Origin: Spirochaetales bacterium
GTDB lineage: Bacteria > Spirochaetota > Leptospiria > Leptospirales > Leptonemataceae
DNA: 64,000 nucleotides
Reading direction: 5' to 3'
Assembly: GCA_024233935.1 (NCBI GenBank)
Contig: JACKOY010000010.1
Span: forward strand, 81,932 to 145,931
Positions 26,557 to 34,923 of this stretch are shown piece after piece. Each line of letters opens with the position of its first letter. Within the stretch, counting starts at the first letter, position 1. The translations under genes and the position numbers were made by a program. Below the pieces are notes generated by a model, which did not search any database, was not told where the DNA came from, and saw nothing but the letters and a program-made list of their open reading frames with translations.

Positions 26557-27238
26557 TGTCGCCGGCGGCTGTATTCCAGAAACACTTCGCTCCCGATCGC
26601 CTCGTGCCGGACCAATTCCCAGCCAACGCGGTCAAAACCGCTCAGCGCTGCGGAACCCTGCACCGGTCCCGGAAGGCCGGCCTGTCCGATGACGTAAGGC
26701 ACAAGAGTTAGATAGAACCGATCCACAAGATCGGCGGCGAAGAAAGCATAATTCAGTGTCGGGCCCCCCTCCAGGAGTACCTGGCCCATGCCGGCATCGC
26801 TCAGGCGTTTGAGAACGCGGCTGGGCGTCAGTTCCTCCGGCGCCACCAGCAGCACTTCGGCCCGCTCTGAAAGCTCGGCGAGTCTTGCTTCTGAACTTTT
26901 GCCGCCATCCTGCGCTTCCCGTCGTGTCTTTATCCAGGCTCGAGATTGCAGAACCAGCGCCGGAGGTTGACCGACAAAAACACGCAGTTGTGCCGGGGGT
27001 GGCTCACCCCGACTGATGATGATCGGTCGTGGTGAAGGTTCCCTACCGGCCTGACGATGGGATCGTCCGCGATCAGGGAGGCTTTGCCCAGAAGCAGAGC
27101 CCGGGCATGGCTTCGGTGCTCGTCCATGCGTCGGCGGTCTTCCCGGGACGTCAGACCATGCCAGCGACCATCCGGGCGCATGACCCGACCGTCGAGGGTC
27201 ATGGCCATGTTCACGCTCAGCTGGCTGGAGCCTTCCAT
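26553..27238 (-). pseudogene. RibD-type reductase domain protein, frameshifted
   Basis: The N-terminal part (27238 to about 27054) reads LSVNMAMTLDGRVMR...LLLGKASLIADDP, the typical start of the riboflavin-biosynthesis reductase (DHFR-like) domain. The frame then fails; the continuation RPIIISRGEPP...VLLVAPEEL...QVLLEGGPTLNYAF...LVDRFYLTLVPYVIG lies in the -1 frame. Restoring one base near 27054-27060 (in the DDPIV stretch) would give a single protein of about 228 residues. It lacks the N-terminal deaminase domain of full RibD. Either a true inactivation or a sequencing indel. It lies between the IMPase-like and phosphatase genes. Confidence 0.75.
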
Positions 27239-27300
27239 TGGTCTTTACGGGTCGCTGCCTGCTCTTAACGGCATGAAACGACAGGTGGAATCTCGAAGAG

Positions 27301-28143
27301 TTAGTTCAGACCCTCGACTTTGCGGGAGTCGCGCAGGATTTGAAGCAATTCGTTGTGCAGGTGGTCGTTGCTTGCAATTACGTCGCCGACCGCGATGTGA
27401 AAGGGCTGGCCCTGCAGCCCGGACAGGCGTCCGCGGGCTTCGCTCAGAATGACGCTCGATGCACACAGATCGTGGGGAGGCAGTCCGGCTTCCCAGAATG
27501 CATCGTAGCGAGCGTCTGCCACCCAGCAGAGATCCAGAGCTGCTGAGCCGCTTCGGCGCAATCCTGTCCCGCTCGAAATGAAAGCCGAAATATCAGCGAT
27601 CAGTTCGTTGATGATTTTTTCGCGATGGTAGGGCAGACCGGTGGCGATGATCGACCGGGCCACGCTATCCACCGAAGACACCCGAATCGGTTTGCCGTTG
27701 CGGACCGCGCCGTTGCCGTAGATCGCGTGGTACACGTCACCCAGGGCAGGCGCCTGAACCACTCCGGCCACCGGTGTGCCCCGAAAACAAAGTCCGATGG
27801 CTGTTGCAAAGAGCGGCGAACCGTGTACATAATTGCGCGTGCCGTCCAGGGCATCAATGAACCAGCGGAAATCGTTGTCACCCGGAAGCTCACCGGCTTC
27901 ATCGGCATCGAGCCAGTCTTTGGCGAAGCGGCTGCGCAGGGCCTCAATCAAGGCGGTCTCCGCGTGGCCTTCGGCGGTTTTCATGAGGCGGTAGTCGGTC
28001 TCCGCCGACTCCGATTCCTGGAGGCTGAGGCTTTGTTGGTACGAAAGCACGCTGCGTCCCAGAGCCGGAATCACACTGAGCACGTAGCGCACCCGTTCCT
28101 CGACTTCGTCCTGGGGAAAATGCAGCACGGCTGTTTCGCTCAT
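27301..28143 (-). CDS. Inositol monophosphatase-family phosphatase
   Basis: The 280-residue protein has the metal-binding motif FIDALDGTRNYV (about 96-107), matching the family DPLDGT signature, with the first acidic cluster DADEAGE at 79-85 and the C-terminal PHDLCASSVILSEARG, where the usual WDxAAG Trp is replaced by His. Substrate may be inositol phosphate, 3'-phosphoadenosine phosphate or a sugar phosphate; the replaced residues make inositol phosphate uncertain. The start overlaps the stop of the upstream gene (ATGA). Cytoplasmic. Confidence 0.85.
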   Translation of the reverse strand: MSETAVLHFPQDEVEERVRYVLSVIPALGRSVLSYQQSLSLQESESAETDYRLMKTAEGHAETALIEALRSRFAKDWLDADEAGELPGDNDFRWFIDALDGTRNYVHGSPLFATAIGLCFRGTPVAGVVQAPALGDVYHAIYGNGAVRNGKPIRVSSVDSVARSIIATGLPYHREKIINELIADISAFISSGTGLRRSGSAALDLCWVADARYDAFWEAGLPPHDLCASSVILSEARGRLSGLQGQPFHIAVGDVIASNDHLHNELLQILRDSRKVEGLN

Positions 28144-28850
28144 CTATTCGTCTCCTGGGCGTCAGTCGGCCGTTGCAGGTTTATGCTTTTCCAATTGGCC
28201 AGGATTTTTTCCAGGCGCTGTCTGCCCCGCAACACGGGCTGAACCATTTTCATCAAAGTTCCGTAGTCCGGATGGAAGGTCTTTTCCATGCTCTGGGAGC
28301 CCTGTATCTTGCGCAGGTTGCATTCGTGCTTTGCGGCGATCTCACTATTTATGCGATCCACGAGGCTTTCGTACAAAGACTGGACGTGGGCTCGATGCGA
28401 AACCATATTGTGCGCGTAGATGAGGGTGGATTTGATATTCTGGTCCAGCTTTTCGCGGCTTTCGGAGCGGTCGAGCATCTGTTTGGCGCGAAACTTGAAG
28501 TGACGGTACTTATCTTCAACAATCGGTATGTGATCTTCAATCCACTGTAGTTGCGAACGCATGAACTCCAAAAAACGAAACAAAGCGAAGTAACTGCGCG
28601 GTCGGGCGGTATCGACCAGTTCCCCGGTGGTGCGCGAAAAACTTTCGGCATCCAGGTGGTACGGTTGAATATGCGGCAGGGCAGGGTCAAAGTTGATACG
28701 CAGAAAGTACTCCCAGGGAAAAAGAGAGGGAACCGGAATCGGAACCCGCAGCTTCATGACGGTCTGCTTCGGATCCTTGAGCACCATTTCCAGGGCAACG
28801 GTAATCTCGTGCGATCGGAAGCGGTCTAAGTCCTCTTCAAGCGAGCTCAT
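28140..28850 (-). CDS. Conserved-looking protein of unknown function
   Basis: From ATG 28850 the product has 236 residues, with no signal peptide or membrane helix. It is rich in aromatic and charged residues; a beta-prone N-terminal part (VMKLRVPIPVPSLFPWEYFLRINFD) is followed by long helices (FLEFMRSQLQWIEDHIPIVEDKYRHF). I do not recognise the family. It heads the minus-strand operon with the IMPase-like, RibD-like and phosphatase genes, so a role in the same regulatory circuit is possible. The divergent neighbour is another PP2C phosphatase. Confidence 0.65.
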   Translation of the reverse strand: MSSLEEDLDRFRSHEITVALEMVLKDPKQTVMKLRVPIPVPSLFPWEYFLRINFDPALPHIQPYHLDAESFSRTTGELVDTARPRSYFALFRFLEFMRSQLQWIEDHIPIVEDKYRHFKFRAKQMLDRSESREKLDQNIKSTLIYAHNMVSHRAHVQSLYESLVDRINSEIAAKHECNLRKIQGSQSMEKTFHPDYGTLMKMVQPVLRGRQRLEKILANWKSINLQRPTDAQETNR

Positions 28851-29053
28851 GGTCTTCTGGTTGCGTCCGGCAGGCAAAGGCCGTTCTTCTGGTCGGTTCG
28901 GGCTGGTCGCAGTCCGTAGCCGCGACCTACTGTGGGCAGTCCTGGTTCTGCGGCAATGAATTCGCGCGTCCGGTCCGCTTTTTGAGAACGTCCTCGCCCC
29001 TTTCTGCTTGCCCCCTGCGTCCGGACAGCCAGGCTGGGGGTTGGTGTCCCGTC

Positions 29054-30646
29054 GTGCAGACTCTGGATAATTTCGACGAGTTTCCTGATCGCGTGCGGCG
29101 GGTCGTGGCCGGAATTCCGGATTCGCTGCGGGATGAACTCACCTTCGAGATGGAGATGTTTGTCTCCCGACTCGAACTGCTCGAATCCCGGGGTTGGTCG
29201 GCCGATTTTCGCGCCACGATCGAGTACGATCGTATACGCTCTGACCTGTACGATTTTCTGCGAGAAGACCTGGTGGACTTTTTGCAGAAGGTTTTGGTTG
29301 GTCGCGAACTTCCGGCTGGCTTTCCGGACCTGCGCCCCATCCACCGGGAGGTGTTGCGCATTCTGCGTGAAATGGGGATTTACGCCTTTTATCCTCAGGG
29401 CAAAGATTTCAGCCAGACCACGATCGTCGAACGCTGGTACGGCTGGCTGTTCGAGGAGAACCAGACGGCGCCCGAGCATGCCGCGCACTATTTTACGATA
29501 TACCGTAACCGGCTCTACAGCCTCTCGAGCAGCTCTCCCTATGGCTTTGGCGATTTGAGCCGGCTGGTGCGACGCTTCATCGCGCAAAAGGAAGTCGCCT
29601 TCAGCCTCAGCCTGGAACAGGTTTACCGTTCAGAGCTGAAGCTGCGCGAAGAGATTCTCTTTGCTCTCTTGCGCCGGTTTTCTCCCCGCAGCCGCCTGGA
29701 TTATCTGGTTGCTAAAGAAATGATCGTGGATCGGTCGGAGCATTTCATCAGTGTGCTGCATCGCGAAGTGGAGAGCTATTTCAAGAGACTCTTGCGCGTA
29801 CAGGGCCGGCAGCATCGACGGACCGTCGAACAGAAGACCTCAATGGAGCGCGAGGTGGCCAATGCCGCCCGCCTGCACCGCAAGCAATTGCAGACTGACC
29901 TGCCGGACGGCGACGCCCGGGTGCAGTTCGCGATCGCTTACCAGCCCTTTATGACTTTGAGCGGCGATTTTTATAGAATCAGCCGGATAAGTGACGACGA
30001 GTATGCGCTCCTGCTCTGTGATATTGCCGGCCACGGCCTCGGAGCGGCCATGTACCTGAACACGGTCAAACACAGCTTCGATCGCTTCGTGCGCTACCAC
30101 CATCGTCCGGACCGGCTCATGGAACGTATGAACGAAGACCTGTACGGGAAGCTGGACGACAACTTTGTCACGGCGATCAGTGTCTACGTGCATCTCGGCA
30201 AACGCCGCATTGAATACTGCAACGCCGGGCATCCCAAAGGATTTCTGGTGTACCTTCATGATCAGCGGCAGAAGATTCGGTTCTTGCGCCAGAATGGACG
30301 TGTGCTCGGTGTTTTTCGGGAAGGCGGTTTTCGCACGGACCGTCTGGACCTCCACGAACGAAATCGATTGATCATCTATACCGATGGCCTGACCGAAACG
30401 ATGAATGAATCGGACGAGATGCTCGGCGAACGGGGCCTTCTGGATCTTTTCGACGGAACAACAACGCGACCCATTCAGGAGACCATCGATACGGTGCAAT
30501 CCGGGTTGCGCACATTTCAGGGGCGGGAACCGGTGGCCGACGACCGGACTTTGATTCTTTGCGACCTGGATTTGCGAGTGGACGCGGTGCTTGACGAACA
30601 CCATGCAAAAACGTCCGGGAAGGAACCGGAAGCGCAAAAGGCCTGA
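29054..30646 (+). CDS. SpoIIE-type PP2C phosphatase with helical N-terminal domain
   Basis: Starting at GTG 29054 (MQTLDNFDEF) the protein has 530 residues; a TTG at 28982 would add 24 residues of non-protein-like sequence. The N-terminal 290 residues are helical, charged and unfamiliar; no membrane helix is present. The PP2C domain (about 305-515) has LSGDFYRI, LCDIAGHGLGAA, YTDGLTET and ADDRTLILCD, where the usual DD(L/I)T is DDRT. A cytoplasmic sensor is likely. The 203-base gap to the divergent upstream operon must hold both promoters; none is clear. Confidence 0.85.
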   Translation: MQTLDNFDEFPDRVRRVVAGIPDSLRDELTFEMEMFVSRLELLESRGWSADFRATIEYDRIRSDLYDFLREDLVDFLQKVLVGRELPAGFPDLRPIHREVLRILREMGIYAFYPQGKDFSQTTIVERWYGWLFEENQTAPEHAAHYFTIYRNRLYSLSSSSPYGFGDLSRLVRRFIAQKEVAFSLSLEQVYRSELKLREEILFALLRRFSPRSRLDYLVAKEMIVDRSEHFISVLHREVESYFKRLLRVQGRQHRRTVEQKTSMEREVANAARLHRKQLQTDLPDGDARVQFAIAYQPFMTLSGDFYRISRISDDEYALLLCDIAGHGLGAAMYLNTVKHSFDRFVRYHHRPDRLMERMNEDLYGKLDDNFVTAISVYVHLGKRRIEYCNAGHPKGFLVYLHDQRQKIRFLRQNGRVLGVFREGGFRTDRLDLHERNRLIIYTDGLTETMNESDEMLGERGLLDLFDGTTTRPIQETIDTVQSGLRTFQGREPVADDRTLILCDLDLRVDAVLDEHHAKTSGKEPEAQKA

Positions 30647-30697
30647 AACTCAAACGGCTTTGAATCCAAAATAGCATCAGGCAAATGAGGCCAGAAA

Positions 30698-31708
30698 ATG
30701 ATTTATGAACCCGTAATGCGCGCCGGCGCAGATTTCATGATGGCGTTTCAGGGAGTCAGTCCCGCTCTCGAATGGCCCATGCGTGTCCTGACCTTTTTTG
30801 GCGAAGAATCCTTCTACATGATCGTCATCACGCTCATTTTCTGGTGCTTCGATCAACGCTTTGCTGTTCGTCTGCTGGGACTGTTGGTTCTGAGCAGCTT
30901 CCTGACCGATATCTGCAAGCTCGCCCTGCACAGCCCTCGAGCCTACTGGTGGGATGCAAGCGTCCAGGCGCTCGTCAGTGAATCTTCGTACGGTCCGCCG
31001 TCCGGGCATTCCTCGAATGGCATCGCGCTATGGGGTTATGCCGGCTACTACCTCAAGAGAACCACCGGTCGATCCTGGGTACTGCCTCTGTGTATTGTCA
31101 TCGGTCTTTCGATCGGGATTTCGCGAATGTATCTCGGAGTACACTTCCCCCACGACGTGATTCTGGGCTGGCTTCTGGGCGGCAGCGCCCTGCTTGGGAT
31201 GATCTTTTTGGGTGAGGGATTCTTGAGCTGGTATACGCACCTGACGGGTCGTGCCCGGGTGGTGGTTGCTATGCTGGTAGTGTTTTTTGTTATTGGTGTC
31301 GGTGTAGCGCTGAAACTGGTCCTGGCCGACATCGCCGATGATCCGATCTGGGTCGAGAATGCGCTGGCCGATCAACCCGGAGAGCGAATTGATCCGCGTA
31401 GCTTGAAGAATTTCGCGAACCTGGCCGGAGTCGCCTTTGCCCTCGCCATGGGCGGCTCACTCTACCAGAAGCACGCCCGCTTTCTCAGCCAGGGATCGGG
31501 CCTGCAGCTACTGGGGCGCTACTTGCTCGGAATCGTGGGTGTGTTTGCGATTCGAGCCGGCTTATCTTATCTCTTCGGTTCCGGTGATGACCCCGTTGCT
31601 CTGGCGTTGCGTTTCGTGCGCTATTTCCTGATTGTGTTCTGGGCTCTGTATCTGGCGCCGCTGTTGTTCCTGCGCCTGAAACTTGCGAGGTCCCCGACCC
31701 CGGTTTAG
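30698..31708 (+). CDS. PAP2-family membrane phosphatase
   Basis: The 336-residue integral-membrane protein has the three PAP2 signature motifs: KLALHSPRA (about 70-78, K......RP-like, with Ala after the Arg-Pro position shifted), PPSGHSSNG (about 100), and SRMYLGVHFPHD (about 142-153) carrying the catalytic His. About eight hydrophobic segments are present; the C-terminal half (after residue 185) is longer than the catalytic core. Members dephosphorylate phosphatidic acid, undecaprenyl or sphingoid phosphates; the substrate is not evident. RBS AGGCC-like signal is weak. Confidence 0.9.
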   Translation: MIYEPVMRAGADFMMAFQGVSPALEWPMRVLTFFGEESFYMIVITLIFWCFDQRFAVRLLGLLVLSSFLTDICKLALHSPRAYWWDASVQALVSESSYGPPSGHSSNGIALWGYAGYYLKRTTGRSWVLPLCIVIGLSIGISRMYLGVHFPHDVILGWLLGGSALLGMIFLGEGFLSWYTHLTGRARVVVAMLVVFFVIGVGVALKLVLADIADDPIWVENALADQPGERIDPRSLKNFANLAGVAFALAMGGSLYQKHARFLSQGSGLQLLGRYLLGIVGVFAIRAGLSYLFGSGDDPVALALRFVRYFLIVFWALYLAPLLFLRLKLARSPTPV

Positions 31709-31756
31709 ACCTGCGCCTGCAACTCTGGACGGCCTTTGACTCATCTGTTGCGACTC

Positions 31757-31772
31757 TGTCATGTAAATGACA
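31757..31772. promoter_or_regulatory. Perfect palindrome upstream of the symporter operon
   Basis: TGTCAT-GTAA-ATGACA is a perfect 16-base palindrome ending 22 bases before the small-protein start. A -35-like TTGACT sits at 31736-31741, placing the palindrome at the -10 region, so it may be a repressor or activator site for the two-gene symporter operon. The cognate regulator is not in view. Confidence 0.45.
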
Positions 31773-31794
31773 TTGTCGAATGGGCAGATGACAG

Positions 31795-32025
31795 GTGGAG
31801 ACAGGCGTGTTCCAATTCTGGTTGCCATACCTTTACCAATACGGAGTGGGCGGCTTCTTCTTCATTCTGGCAATCGTGCTGGCCTGGAAGAACGGCGCCC
31901 TTAAGCCGCACGTCGACGATGACCGTCGCTTGCTGACCGGCCTCATCCTGGGTTTTATCGGCTACGCCCTGGTGCACGGTCTCTGGATCCTCTGGGCAAT
32001 TACCAGCGCAGGTGCTGCACGATGA
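31795..32025 (+). CDS. Small two-helix membrane protein, symporter partner
   Basis: A 76-residue protein (GTG 31795; GTG 31807 gives a shorter variant starting at FQFWLP) with two hydrophobic helices (about 13-32 and 47-68). Its stop overlaps the start of the sodium:solute symporter gene by ATGA, and small membrane partners encoded before SSS transporters are known from several systems, so it probably supports that transporter. Confidence 0.75.
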   Translation: METGVFQFWLPYLYQYGVGGFFFILAIVLAWKNGALKPHVDDDRRLLTGLILGFIGYALVHGLWILWAITSAGAAR

Positions 32026-33914
32026 CTATCGCTGCCAGCTGGCTTGACTACGCAATTATCGCGTTTTACTTCCTGGGCATACTCTGGGTAGGCACCCTGT
32101 TCGGTAAGTACACCAAATCGACGAAGGACTTCTTCTTCGGCGGACAACGTTTCTCATGGTGGTTGGTTGCCATCAGCAGCATCGCGACGGTGGTCGGCTC
32201 GTACAGTTTCATCAAGTACGCAGCGATCGGCTACCGGCATGGTCTTTCTTCGACCATGACCTATCTGAACGACTGGTTCATCATTCCGTTCTTTCTACTC
32301 GGTTGGTTGCCAATCATCTACTTCAATCGAATTCAGTCGATCCCGGAATATTTTACAAAGCGTTTCGATCGTCGAACCGGCATGGCCACCGTAGCCATTA
32401 TCCTGGTCTTTTTGACGGGCTATGTCGGCATCAACTTCTACACCCTCGGTGTGGCGATGCAGCCGCTGATCGGCGTGAACCTCTATATCATCGTGGTCGT
32501 CGTGGCGATTGTCGGCGCGATCTATATGCACGCCGGAGGACAGACCTCGGTTATCATGACCGACCTGTTGCAGGGGATTGTGCTTTTAGTTGCGGGATTG
32601 CTCCTGTTTGCGCTGGGCATTGCTTACATCGGCGGTTTTCGCGAGTTTCTTTCGGGCCTCAGCCTCGAAGAGCGCCTGCCGTTTACGCAATTCAATCGAC
32701 CGACAGATTTCAGCCACGTGGGCATCTTCTGGCAGGATGCCGCGGCCAGTTCGGTTGCGTTCTATTTTATGAATCAGGGAACCATTATGCGCTTCCTTTC
32801 GGCGCGCAGCCAGCGCGAGGGGCGCCGTGCGATTTTTGCGATTGTTCTGATCTTCATGCCGCTGGCGGTGCTCGCGATTGCAAACACGGGTTGGTTGGGT
32901 CGCAGCATGGTGAATCTGGGATTGATCGACGTTGCGGCTCTGGAAAGTCAATTGGTGGCGAGCGGCGCCATCGACCCGGGCGAAGGGCTGGAGAAACATA
33001 TTTTTGTGATCGTCGCCAACCTGGTTGCAGTTCCGGGCGTGTTTGGTTTTGTGCTGGCGGCCCTGACCGCGGCTTTGATGTCTACGATCGATACTCTGAT
33101 CAATGCCGTGACGGCAATCTTTATCAACGATATTTATCGGCCCTTCCTGAAACCCGACCGGGATGAGGCGCACTATCTGAGCGCCGCGCGCATCACGGCG
33201 ATCGCGGCCACGGTCATCGGGGTCGCTCTGGTTCCTTTTTTCGCACAGTTCCGTTCGATTTATGCTGCGCATGGCATGTTTACGGCGACCATCACGCCGC
33301 CGGTCATTACCCTGATTCTGATGTCGATTTTCTGGAAGCGGGTCACGCCGAAGGCCGCCTTCTGGACTTTGATCGGCGGTTCCTTTTTGACGCTTCTGGG
33401 TTCGGTCCTGGCGGGCTCATTCGATTGGCCCTGGCTGATCTATCCCTTTGCCCACGGAATCGATCCGGCCGGCGGATATAACTACATTCGCGCGCTCTAT
33501 GGCATAGTGGTGAGCCTTGCCATTCTGGTCTCGGTTTCCCTTGTGACGCGCGCGCGTCCCGAGTCGGAGTTTGCGGGCCTGACGATTCACAGCCTGGAGC
33601 ATGCCCGGCGACAGTTCAAAGGTGGCGAGCCAAACGATCATGCGATCGGCGAGGTCATTGAGGTGGACTTTCAGACACAACCCGGGCTGGACTCGGTGGT
33701 GGTCTCGGCCGCCGACATGACGCGCATGAAGGCGAACGATGGCGATATACTCTATCTGGCCGACCACCGCTGGTGGTTGGGTGGATTGCGTTCGCTGCAT
33801 ATCAAAGCGAGCGTGGGCGATGTTTCGGAAGGCCATGTGTTGATTTCCCCCGAGGCGCTCGAAGAAAGTCATGTGGACGCCGGGCGCCGGCTGAAACTTG
33901 AGAAGCTGATCTGA
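32022..33914 (+). CDS. Sodium:solute symporter (SSS family)
   Basis: The 630-residue protein contains about thirteen membrane helices. The N-terminal SFIKYAAIGY, IQSIPEYFTKRFDRR and AALTAALMSTIDTLINA segments fit the SSS family, the latter holding the conserved Ser/Thr of the sodium site. A 70-residue soluble tail (about 550-630) with VISPEALE is extra. No substrate can be deduced (sugars, amino acids, proline, carboxylates are all family options). Co-expressed with the small membrane protein upstream. Confidence 0.9.
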   Translation: MTIAASWLDYAIIAFYFLGILWVGTLFGKYTKSTKDFFFGGQRFSWWLVAISSIATVVGSYSFIKYAAIGYRHGLSSTMTYLNDWFIIPFFLLGWLPIIYFNRIQSIPEYFTKRFDRRTGMATVAIILVFLTGYVGINFYTLGVAMQPLIGVNLYIIVVVVAIVGAIYMHAGGQTSVIMTDLLQGIVLLVAGLLLFALGIAYIGGFREFLSGLSLEERLPFTQFNRPTDFSHVGIFWQDAAASSVAFYFMNQGTIMRFLSARSQREGRRAIFAIVLIFMPLAVLAIANTGWLGRSMVNLGLIDVAALESQLVASGAIDPGEGLEKHIFVIVANLVAVPGVFGFVLAALTAALMSTIDTLINAVTAIFINDIYRPFLKPDRDEAHYLSAARITAIAATVIGVALVPFFAQFRSIYAAHGMFTATITPPVITLILMSIFWKRVTPKAAFWTLIGGSFLTLLGSVLAGSFDWPWLIYPFAHGIDPAGGYNYIRALYGIVVSLAILVSVSLVTRARPESEFAGLTIHSLEHARRQFKGGEPNDHAIGEVIEVDFQTQPGLDSVVVSAADMTRMKANDGDILYLADHRWWLGGLRSLHIKASVGDVSEGHVLISPEALEESHVDAGRRLKLEKLI

Positions 33915-33989
33915 TTGGTGCCGTCGTCCGGGGATCGTTCTTCCGTATTTGGTTGCACACAGGATTCGCCGGTTTGAAAATGGCCTGCT

Positions 33990-34775
33990 ATGAAACGAAC
34001 CCGGATCCATCTGCTTTTTGCCGCAACTCTCGTGGGCCTCGGGGCCTGTGCCGATCACGTGATCGTGCTTTCGCCGTCGCGTTGTGAAGAGCCGGGCCGC
34101 CTGGTGCCCACTGGGGAAGTGCCCACTCCGGAAGACCTGGCCACCGATGCGTACTGCGCGCGCCTGGTGCGCGAGCGTTCCGCGCCCAACGGCTTTGTTA
34201 CGATTTTTGGCAGCGCTCGCGCACGGGAAGGCATGCAATCCTACGATCAGACACGGGAGTTTGCGCGCGCCTGGACCGAGGAACACGGGGATCGTTTTCC
34301 GATTCTGACCGGTGGGGGCCCTGGCATCATGGATGCGGGCAATCGCGGGGCCCACGAGGCCGGCGGCGTTTCTCTGGGGTACTCGACCTATTTTGGAAGT
34401 GGTAACGAGCCTTTAAACGAGTACACCACCGACGGGTACGTGTTTGCCAGCTTCTCCCAAAGGGAAGCGGACATGGTCGATGGCGCGGCCGCGATTGTCA
34501 TTGCGCCGGGTGGAGTGGGCACCGAGTGGGAGATTTACGAAACCATTGCAAAAATCCAGACCGGCAAGAAGGATCGTGTGCCGGTGATTCTTCTGGGGCC
34601 ACAGACTGTATGGGCCTCACTTTTTACACGCATGAATCAGATGGTGCGCATGGGGACCATCTCCCCTGAAGATCCGGAACTCCTGCAGGTGGCGCCCACG
34701 CCGGCGGAGGCCATTCGCCTGATTGAAGAGGCCATCATCGATAGCGGGGTGCCGGCCGTAGACCAGGCCGCCTGA
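33990..34775 (+). CDS. LOG-family (lysine decarboxylase-like) protein with lipoprotein signal
   Basis: The 261-residue protein has a LOG domain (about 65-250) with GGGPGIMDAGNRGAHEAGG, FSQREADM and PGGVGTEWE; these are the nucleotide-binding and catalytic motifs of cytokinin-activating LOG phosphoribohydrolases. Unexpectedly the N-terminus (LLFAATLVGLGACA) is a lipoprotein signal peptide with lipobox LGAC, so the product should be exported and lipidated. No nucleotide substrate is expected there, so the role is open. There is no in-frame Met giving a clean cytoplasmic version. Confidence 0.82.
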   Translation: MKRTRIHLLFAATLVGLGACADHVIVLSPSRCEEPGRLVPTGEVPTPEDLATDAYCARLVRERSAPNGFVTIFGSARAREGMQSYDQTREFARAWTEEHGDRFPILTGGGPGIMDAGNRGAHEAGGVSLGYSTYFGSGNEPLNEYTTDGYVFASFSQREADMVDGAAAIVIAPGGVGTEWEIYETIAKIQTGKKDRVPVILLGPQTVWASLFTRMNQMVRMGTISPEDPELLQVAPTPAEAIRLIEEAIIDSGVPAVDQAA

Positions 34776-34923
34776 GCTTCAAAGCTTCCGGTCGCCGGGA
34801 TTCAACCGGACAACCGGGCGCGCGCTCGTTTCCGGTTTTTCTGCCCGGACGCGGAGGCGTCGGGTATTCGCTGCTATTTACCAATTGCTTTACATTTTCC
34901 AGTAGCTGCCGCATGCTCGGGCA

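Noticed and set aside
28847..29587. Minus-strand frame of about 245 codons opposite the PP2C start
   Set aside because: No recognisable motif and entirely antisense to the phosphatase N-terminal region.
34776..34923. Intrinsic terminator after the LOG-like gene
   Set aside because: TCCGGT and ACCGGA could pair near 34788-34812, but no T-run follows the stem.
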